From the NCBI GenBank assembly GCA_019410445.1, contig DXSO01000063.1, positions 1-9,479 of the forward strand: 9,479 nt of DNA, in the 5' to 3' direction. The stretch is from Sutterella sp. GTDB taxonomy: Bacteria > Pseudomonadota > Gammaproteobacteria > Burkholderiales > Burkholderiaceae_F. Within the stretch, counting starts at the first letter, position 1, and the number at the start of each line of letters is the position of its first letter. The translations under genes and the position numbers were made by a program. The notes beneath the pieces are model-generated. The model was not told the DNA's origin. It made no database searches and saw nothing but the letters and a program-made list of their open reading frames with translations. This document shows, in pieces, positions 4,795 through 9,479 of the stretch.

Positions 4795-6732
4795 ATGCGT
4801 TCATTTTCTTTTTCATCAATTTCATACCGCTTGCAGCAGGTATTTAAAAATAGCGTGCTTATGCCGTGCTTGTGTGTGCTTGCTGCTGTTCAATCCTCTG
4901 CTTTTGCCCAACCTCAAGGCAGCACTGCAGATGCAGACTTATCGCATGAGACTGTTTCCGCTGCAGCCACTCATGTAGACGAGCCTATTAGAAAATTGCG
5001 CATCGGAGTGCACTATTCTGATCTTTCTGAATTCCGCACGAAACTGATGGAGCCTACGCTTGCATACCTGCGCAAAAGCTTTCCTCAGCTTGAATTTGAA
5101 ATTATTGCTTTCGATAAATTCGAACTCAATATAGCGGTCATACGACATGATGTTGACCTTTTTGTCATATCCAGCGGTTTCTTTTCTTACCTTGAGCCAT
5201 CAGGTGTAACTGCACTGGCTTTGCGTCAATCCCCACCGAGTCGTGATCCATCACAATCCACCGGAGCTGTTTTTATTGCCCGTGCCGACGATGCTCGTAT
5301 CGAGGTCCTCACAGATTTAAGAAGCAAACGTGCTGCTGCTGCCAGCCCTCAGTCTTTTACCGGTTGGCTGGTTGCTTTGGGTGAAATTAGCAACGTAACG
5401 CAATACCCTAAAAATTACTTCGGCAAAACATATTTCAAAAACCACTCAGGCCTGCCTATTGCTGAAGCTGTGATCAGCAAAGAAGTCGATTTTGGGATTC
5501 TGCGTACTTGTGAACTGGAAAGTCTGATTTCCCGAGGCGTAATCGCAGCCAACTCTTTAAAAGTGATTGGAAGAAAAGACGATGATTCGTTCGCATGTGC
5601 CAGATCCACCAAGTTGTACCCCGATTTGATCTTCGCATCGCGCGCAGATCTACCATCCGATCTCAAACGTCGCATTGCCGTTGCTCTTTTATCCATGTCG
5701 GCAGACTCGACATCAGGATACGGTTGGTCGGTTGTTGAAAACTTGAGTCAAACACGACATCTTGTTGAACGACTTGGATTTAGTCCAACAGAGCACACAC
5801 CAGGATCTTCCGCTCGACTTGATCGCTACAAGTACGCACTTTTGATTGGCGTTTTGCTTCTGATTGCCGCCATGTTCTACAGCTTTTTGGTAAGCCGCAC
5901 GGTTGCACAGCGCACCAAGAAACTTGTGAAAGTAATCGATGAAAAATCTGAATTGGAAAAAATGGCTCGTATTGACCGCGAAAGACTCTCGCAACTCGAA
6001 CGAGCTGGTTTTGTTTCCGAAATCTCCAGCATGATTGCTCATGAGTTGAGGCAGCCTGTGGCAAGCCTCATAAATTATGCTGATGGCTTAGCTTTGTATT
6101 TAAGTGATCGCGGCAAAGACCCAATCATTAATGAAGCCACTCGAGAAATCGCCAAACAAGCCGAACGCGTTGCGAGTATCGTCGAGCGGGTTCGAGCCTA
6201 TGCGAAAAACAACACCAAAGCGCATCAAATTGTCAATCTGTGTGAAATCATCAAGCATGCTTTTGGTTCTTTTCGCTCGGGCAGCGATCTTACTGGTGTA
6301 AGAATTTATTCAAATCTGCCCACAGCGGCTTTTGTTTCAGGCGATGCACTGGAACTCGAACTGCTGGTTGTCAATTGTTTGAAAAATGCTTTGCAGGCTG
6401 TAAGACGTAATCAGAACGGCAAAGGTGAAATTCTGATCGAGTTGCTCGCAGCTGATTTGAGCGGCACACAGTGGAAATTAACGGTACAAGACAACGGTCC
6501 TCGGATATCGGACAAACAGTTCGAACGGCTCTCCCGCCCTGTAGCCAGCGAGAAAATCGAAGGACTTGGTTTAGGCCTTTCCATCAGTCGAGTCATAGCC
6601 GAGCGACACGCCGCTCGATTGGAATTTGTTCGTCTTCCTGCCGGAGGTTTATCCGTTTCACTTTATATTGCTGCTAAAAGCGCAAATGAAGACAGTTCAA
6701 GGACAATCATTCATGAATCAGCAAACAACTGA
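4795..6732 (+). CDS. TtrS-like sensor histidine kinase with PhnD-type periplasmic domain
   Basis: This is a membrane sensor kinase of about 645 residues. A signal peptide (hydrophobic VLMPCLCVLAAV, likely cleavage after SAFA) exports a periplasmic binding domain (about 66-310) of the PhnD/TtrS type, recognised by IRKLRIGVHYS, AAASPQSFTGW and DFGILRTCELE. One membrane helix (347-367) is followed by a charged coiled-coil linker, then the phospho-acceptor H416 in HELRQP, N-box N527/N531, DNGPRI (566-571) and GLGLGLS (590-596). The kinase core is of the FixL/TtrS class. In the ATP-binding G1 box the usual second Gly (DxGxG) is Arg570, which is unusual. The start is uncertain: ATG 4795 gives a good signal peptide, TTG 4780 adds five residues, and neither has a clear ribosome binding site. 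It overlaps the response regulator by 20 bp, so the two form an operon. No tetrathionate reductase genes are present, so the ligand is probably something else. Confidence 0.88.
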   Translation: MRSFSFSSISYRLQQVFKNSVLMPCLCVLAAVQSSAFAQPQGSTADADLSHETVSAAATHVDEPIRKLRIGVHYSDLSEFRTKLMEPTLAYLRKSFPQLEFEIIAFDKFELNIAVIRHDVDLFVISSGFFSYLEPSGVTALALRQSPPSRDPSQSTGAVFIARADDARIEVLTDLRSKRAAAASPQSFTGWLVALGEISNVTQYPKNYFGKTYFKNHSGLPIAEAVISKEVDFGILRTCELESLISRGVIAANSLKVIGRKDDDSFACARSTKLYPDLIFASRADLPSDLKRRIAVALLSMSADSTSGYGWSVVENLSQTRHLVERLGFSPTEHTPGSSARLDRYKYALLIGVLLLIAAMFYSFLVSRTVAQRTKKLVKVIDEKSELEKMARIDRERLSQLERAGFVSEISSMIAHELRQPVASLINYADGLALYLSDRGKDPIINEATREIAKQAERVASIVERVRAYAKNNTKAHQIVNLCEIIKHAFGSFRSGSDLTGVRIYSNLPTAAFVSGDALELELLVVNCLKNALQAVRRNQNGKGEILIELLAADLSGTQWKLTVQDNGPRISDKQFERLSRPVASEKIEGLGLGLSISRVIAERHAARLEFVRLPAGGLSVSLYIAAKSANEDSSRTIIHESANN

Positions 6733-7354
6733 ATATGGATTTCGGCCTTTGGCACGTGTGATTGATGATGAAGAGACTGTTCGCAATTCAATTGTCTTTA
6801 CGCTTCGTGTCGCTGGCATAGATGCTGTCGCTTATGCAAATGCGTTGGAATATCTGGAAAAAGACGACAATCGTTTCCCGGGCTGTGTCATTCTTGATGT
6901 TCGGATGCCAGAAATGAGCGGTCTTGAATTGCAGGATGTGATGCTGCAGAAAGATATCGATCTGCCGATCATTTTTCTGACCGGTCACGGTGACATTTCT
7001 ATGGCAGTGATGGCTCTGCAGAAAGGTGCGGGAGATTTCTGTGAAAAACCAGTCGACCCCAATCGATTGCGTCAGACTGTCAGGCGATTATCTGAGGAAA
7101 ATATTGCATCGCGCAAAGAGAAGTTTCGTCTCAATATGATGCAAAACGTCTTTGAAACTCTTACTGTGCGTGAAAAAGAAATTATTCGGCAGGTTGCCAA
7201 TGACAAACTTAATAAAGTAATTGCAGTTGATCTGGGAATTCAAGAACACACGGTTAAGATTCACAGAGCCAACGCCTGTCGAAAGCTTGGCGTACGATCA
7301 GCCTTGGAAGCTCACAAGTACCTTGCCGCTATCGGAGAGCTTGCTGTGGATTGA
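6713..7354 (+). CDS. FixJ/TtrR-like response regulator
   Basis: This 213-residue two-domain transcription regulator is the partner of the adjacent kinase. The receiver domain (about 13-125) has the acidic pocket DDE (18-20), phospho-acceptor D62 in ILDVRMP, T90 in LTGHGD and K112 in EKP, so all catalytic positions are intact. A LuxR-type helix-turn-helix follows at about 149-205 (LTVREKEIIRQVA...HTVKIHRANACRKLGVRS), with the recognition helix near 178-187. ATG 6713 was chosen because AAGGA lies 9 nt upstream; upstream in-frame starts would add residues encoded inside the kinase gene. The 20-bp overlap with the kinase indicates translational coupling. The protein should act as a phosphorylation-dependent activator. 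Its likely targets are the dcuC-type and M20 peptidase genes, which share an 18-bp dyad; this is inference. Confidence 0.92.
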   Translation: MNQQTTEYGFRPLARVIDDEETVRNSIVFTLRVAGIDAVAYANALEYLEKDDNRFPGCVILDVRMPEMSGLELQDVMLQKDIDLPIIFLTGHGDISMAVMALQKGAGDFCEKPVDPNRLRQTVRRLSEENIASRKEKFRLNMMQNVFETLTVREKEIIRQVANDKLNKVIAVDLGIQEHTVKIHRANACRKLGVRSALEAHKYLAAIGELAVD

Positions 7355-7368
7355 ACCAAGGTACAAGG
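7351..7368 (+). promoter_or_regulatory. 18-bp dyad, copy 2 (upstream of M20 peptidase gene)
   Basis: TTGAACCAAGGTACAAGG is identical to the copy at 3053-3070 except at one position, and is in the same orientation. It overlaps the stop codon of the response regulator and lies 84 nt before the M20 peptidase ATG. At the same offset as in copy 1, AAAAAT (7389-7394) could serve as a weak -10, and TATTAT lies at 7381-7386. It is proposed to be the response regulator's operator. Alternatively the pair of direct repeats could mark the ends of a DNA segment gained as a block. Confidence 0.6.
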
Positions 7369-7452
7369 CGCGTTTGGACATATTATTGAAAAATAACCCT
7401 GATCCAATCATTCTTGTTCCTTTACCCAAGGATATTTATAAGGACCATTGAA

Positions 7453-8565
7453 ATGCTCGAAACCTATCTCAAAGACCTTGCCGAAGTTGTCAATCTCGAT
7501 TGCGGAAGCTCCAATTGCGAAGGCGTCACCGCCGTGGCGAACATCATGAAGCGCCACTACGATTCCATCGGCTTTTCCACCGAACTCGTCGACCTCGGTT
7601 CCAAGGCCGGCAAAGGGCTTTTTGCCACGAACAAGCCCGGTGCCGAAAGGTTCGACGTTATGTTCAATGCTCATCTGGACACGGTGTTTCCTGATGGAAC
7701 GGCTGCCGCTCGTCCGTTCAAGGTAGAAAACGGCCGCGCGACAGGCCCCGGCTGCGCCGACTGCAAAGCAGGCGTCATTGCCATCTTCCACGCTCTCAAA
7801 AACGCTCGAAAGGAAGATCTTGATCGTTTGGCCATCGCCGTCTGCTACAACCCGGACGAAGAGATCAGCTCACTGTCTTCGGACGCATGGCTGCAGGAAA
7901 TGGCTCTGAAGTGCAAGCGAGCCGTCGTCTGCGAACCCGGACGAGCCTCCGGTGCGTTCGTGCGTTCTCGCAAAGGACGTTCTGTCTGGAAAGTGACCGT
8001 ACACGGCGTATCGGCGCACGCGGGCAACAATCCGCAGGACGGACGCTCGGCCGTTTTAGCAGCAGCCCATTTGACCATCGCGCTTACCAATCTGCAGGAT
8101 CTCGAAAAGAAAGGCACGAGCGTCACCGTAGGCGTCATCAAGGGCGGTTCCGTCTGCAACACAGTACCCGACAAGTGCGAACTTCAGATCGACACCCGCT
8201 TCTGGAATGACGAAGACGGCCGCGAAATCAAAGCCGGAATTGAAAACCTGGCAAAACAGAACTGGGGCGAAGGCATTACGGTTGAAGCGGTTTGCGCGTC
8301 CGAGTCTCCGGCCATGCCCTTCACGCCGGCAAGCAAAGAACTGGTGGATATCGTCAATCGTGCCGCCAAGGAAGAAGGCTATGAGGCCACGTGGGTCGAT
8401 GCCGGCGGCGGCTCGGATGCCAACCGCATTGCACAGGCAGGTACGCCCGTTGTCGACGGCGTTGCTCCGGCCGGTGCCGGATTCCATTCCGACCGCGAAT
8501 ATGTCGATCTCAGCACCGTCGAAAGCCGCGTTCGCACGCTTTCGCGCATGCTGCGCTATTTCTGA
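7453..8565 (+). CDS. M20 family zinc carboxypeptidase (glutamate carboxypeptidase-like)
   Basis: This 370-residue di-zinc hydrolase belongs to peptidase family M20 (CPG2/ArgE/DapE relatives), which cleaves the amide bond of N-acyl amino acids or small peptides. The metal and catalytic set is complete: H74 and catalytic D76 (NAHLDTV), bridging D103 (GPGCADCK), general base E136 with E137 (NPDEE), E161 (VCEPGR) and H345 (FHSD). The dimerisation domain carries GVSAHAG. There is no signal peptide, so it acts in the cytoplasm. ATG 7453 has AAGGA 8 nt upstream; a longer reading from 7414 lacks one. The overall pattern resembles the glutamate carboxypeptidase branch, but substrate cannot be fixed from sequence. 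It follows the response regulator after 98 nt that include the 18-bp dyad. Its composition is GC-rich, unlike the kinase and regulator genes before it, so it may be a resident gene brought under their control. Confidence 0.9.
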   Translation: MLETYLKDLAEVVNLDCGSSNCEGVTAVANIMKRHYDSIGFSTELVDLGSKAGKGLFATNKPGAERFDVMFNAHLDTVFPDGTAAARPFKVENGRATGPGCADCKAGVIAIFHALKNARKEDLDRLAIAVCYNPDEEISSLSSDAWLQEMALKCKRAVVCEPGRASGAFVRSRKGRSVWKVTVHGVSAHAGNNPQDGRSAVLAAAHLTIALTNLQDLEKKGTSVTVGVIKGGSVCNTVPDKCELQIDTRFWNDEDGREIKAGIENLAKQNWGEGITVEAVCASESPAMPFTPASKELVDIVNRAAKEEGYEATWVDAGGGSDANRIAQAGTPVVDGVAPAGAGFHSDREYVDLSTVESRVRTLSRMLRYF

Positions 8566-8580
8566 TTGATTGTGTCGATG

Positions 8581-8598
8581 AGCGGCACAAAGGCCGCT
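8581..8598. other. Small hairpin AGCGGC-N6-GCCGCT after the M20 gene
   Basis: Perfect 6-bp GC-rich arms with a 6-nt loop, 15 nt after the peptidase stop codon. No T tract follows, so it is not a terminator by itself. It may stabilise the 3' end of the message ahead of the strong terminator at 8625. Confidence 0.5.
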
Positions 8599-8624
8599 CA
8601 ATATCCAAATTGACATAGAAAATG

Positions 8625-8657
8625 AAAGCGCCTCGAAAACAGCTTCGAGGCGCTTTT
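8625..8657. terminator. Bidirectional terminator between convergent genes
   Basis: A perfect 13-bp stem (AAAGCGCCTCGAA at 8625-8637, TTCGAGGCGCTTT at 8644-8656) with a 6-nt loop. The plus strand continues TTTTGTTG and the minus strand TTTCATTTTC, so it can stop transcription from both the M20 gene and rnhB, which converge here. Confidence 0.92.
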
Positions 8658-8685
8658 GTTGTCCAAGCAGGTTAAAGGCGTTGGT

Positions 8686-9351
8686 CTACGTCAGTTCAAG
8701 CTCACCTTCCCTCGCCTTTCTGGTTTCAATGACTTTTTTAACGGGGCCGAATGTTTTGCGGTGCGCCGGCAGAGGACCGTATTTTTCCAACGCAGCCAGA
8801 TGCTCAGGCGTGCCGTATCCTTTGTGTTTGGCAAAGCCGTATTCAGGGTGCTCGTGATCGAGTTCCACCAGCCACTGATCACGCGTGGTCTTGGCAATGA
8901 TGGATGCCGCAGAAATGGCCGCCACCTTGTCGTCGCCTCCGATAATGGCATTGACGGCGATATCAAGATGCGGCACGCGATTGCCGTCGACAAGCACCAG
9001 GTTGGGACGAACGGTAAGACCGGCCACCGCACGCTTCATGGCGAGCATCGTTGCCTGCAGGATATTGAGTTCATCGATCTCTTCTACGGTGGCATGGGCA
9101 ACCGACCAATCCAATGCTCTTTCTTTGATGAGCGGCGCAAGCTCCTCCCGCGCTTCCTCGGTGAGCTTTTTACTGTCGCGCAAGCCCGCAATCGGGCGCA
9201 TCGGGTCAAGAATGACGGCAGCTGCCACCACGGGACCGGCCAGAGGACCGCGCCCCGCCTCGTCGACGCCGGCAATCAAATCGGCACTGTCTTCAAGCAT
9301 GACGTCATTGAAAAGATCACCCATGCGCTTTTTTGTTTCTTTGCGACCCAT
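8686..9351 (-). CDS. rnhB: Ribonuclease HII
   Basis: This 221-residue cytoplasmic endonuclease cuts the RNA strand of RNA/DNA hybrids and removes single ribonucleotides misincorporated in DNA. The metal-binding acidic set is visible: D30 and E31 in GVDEAGRGPLAGP, D122 in LVLVDGN and D140 in GGDDKV. The conserved ISAASIIAKTTRD and KHKGYGTPEHLAALEKYGPLPAHRKTF stretches are also present. It is longer at the N-terminus than E. coli RnhB (198 residues) by about 14 residues. ATG 9351 is used here; the in-frame ATG at 9324 is an alternative, and neither has a clear ribosome binding site. It follows a partial minus-strand gene by 30 nt and is probably in the same operon, as rnhB commonly lies at the end of envelope-lipid gene clusters in proteobacteria. 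Confidence 0.96.
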   Translation of the reverse strand: MGRKETKKRMGDLFNDVMLEDSADLIAGVDEAGRGPLAGPVVAAAVILDPMRPIAGLRDSKKLTEEAREELAPLIKERALDWSVAHATVEEIDELNILQATMLAMKRAVAGLTVRPNLVLVDGNRVPHLDIAVNAIIGGDDKVAAISAASIIAKTTRDQWLVELDHEHPEYGFAKHKGYGTPEHLAALEKYGPLPAHRKTFGPVKKVIETRKAREGELELT

Positions 9352-9381
9352 GATTTTCGACTCGATGATATTGCAACAGAG

Positions 9382-9479
9382 TTATTCGGCCTCTTCGGTC
9401 AGATTAAGCGTCAGCAGCGGTTTGTCCGGTACCCAGACGAGTCGGACTCGCCGTGGACACAAAACGGGATCGGCAAACA
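9382..9479 (-). CDS. 3' end of an unrecognised gene upstream of rnhB
   Basis: A minus-strand frame enters from the right edge and ends with TAA at 9382-9384. The last 31 codons read FADPVLCPRRVRLVWVP and then DKPLLTLNLTEEAE, with ordinary codon use and an acidic end. The 30-nt spacing to rnhB suggests one operon. In many proteobacteria lpxB precedes rnhB, but this C-terminus does not look like LpxB to me, so no function is assigned. Confidence 0.55.
   Translation of the reverse strand, partial: FADPVLCPRRVRLVWVPDKPLLTLNLTEEAE

Noticed and set aside
5761..5780. TTGAAC at about 5764 as a third copy of the 18-bp dyad
   Set aside because: Only the first half-site matches. The second arm and the trailing AAGG are absent, and it lies inside the kinase coding region.
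8056..8616. 186-codon minus-strand frame opposite the M20 peptidase
   Set aside because: It has no family features, and the plus strand carries a complete M20 active site. It also spans the peptidase stop codon region and looks like an antisense shadow.

Overview
The window looks like chromosome of a Gram-negative proteobacterium. My best guess is a Burkholderiales gut member of the Sutterellaceae type (Sutterella/Parasutterella-like). The grounds are a TtrS/TtrR-style two-component pair, a DcuC-type C4-dicarboxylate carrier, a proteobacterial RNase HII and mixed GC content. The family assignment is inference, since no rRNA or other marker gene is present.

Left block (about 100-2942, all minus strand). 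A ketopantoate-reductase-family protein is followed, with translational coupling, by an NfsA-type nitro/flavin reductase. After a separate promoter comes an unusual metal-handling protein: a DUF134 DNA-binding domain joined to a NifX-like (dinitrogenase iron-molybdenum cofactor) domain and a Cys/His/Gly-rich tail of six perfect 12-residue repeats. A palindrome sits over the predicted start of transcription of this gene, a strong intrinsic terminator closes it, and a near-ideal internal ribosome binding site lies exactly at the start of the NifX-like domain.

Central block (about 2943-7452, plus strand). A DcuC-family transporter ends at a 12-bp-stem terminator. It is followed by a membrane sensor kinase with a PhnD/TtrS-like periplasmic binding domain and an overlapping FixJ/TtrR-like response regulator. 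Sampled lines here are clearly more AT-rich than the genes on both sides. An 18-bp near-palindrome, TTGAACCAARGTACAAGG, occurs once upstream of the transporter and once between the response regulator and the next gene. The two copies match at 17 of 18 positions and have the same orientation.

Right block (7453-9479). An M20 zinc carboxypeptidase with all metal and catalytic residues follows on the plus strand, then a bidirectional terminator. RNase HII (rnhB) and the 3' end of an unrecognised gene lie on the minus strand.

Working model: the sensor kinase and regulator detect a small periplasmic ligand, DcuC imports an anionic substrate, and the M20 enzyme hydrolyses an amide or peptide-bonded compound (for instance an N-acyl or peptidyl acidic amino acid) in the cytoplasm. 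The shared 18-bp element would be the regulator's operator at both target genes. The element, the gene order and the domains are seen directly. The shared substrate and the regulation are inference.
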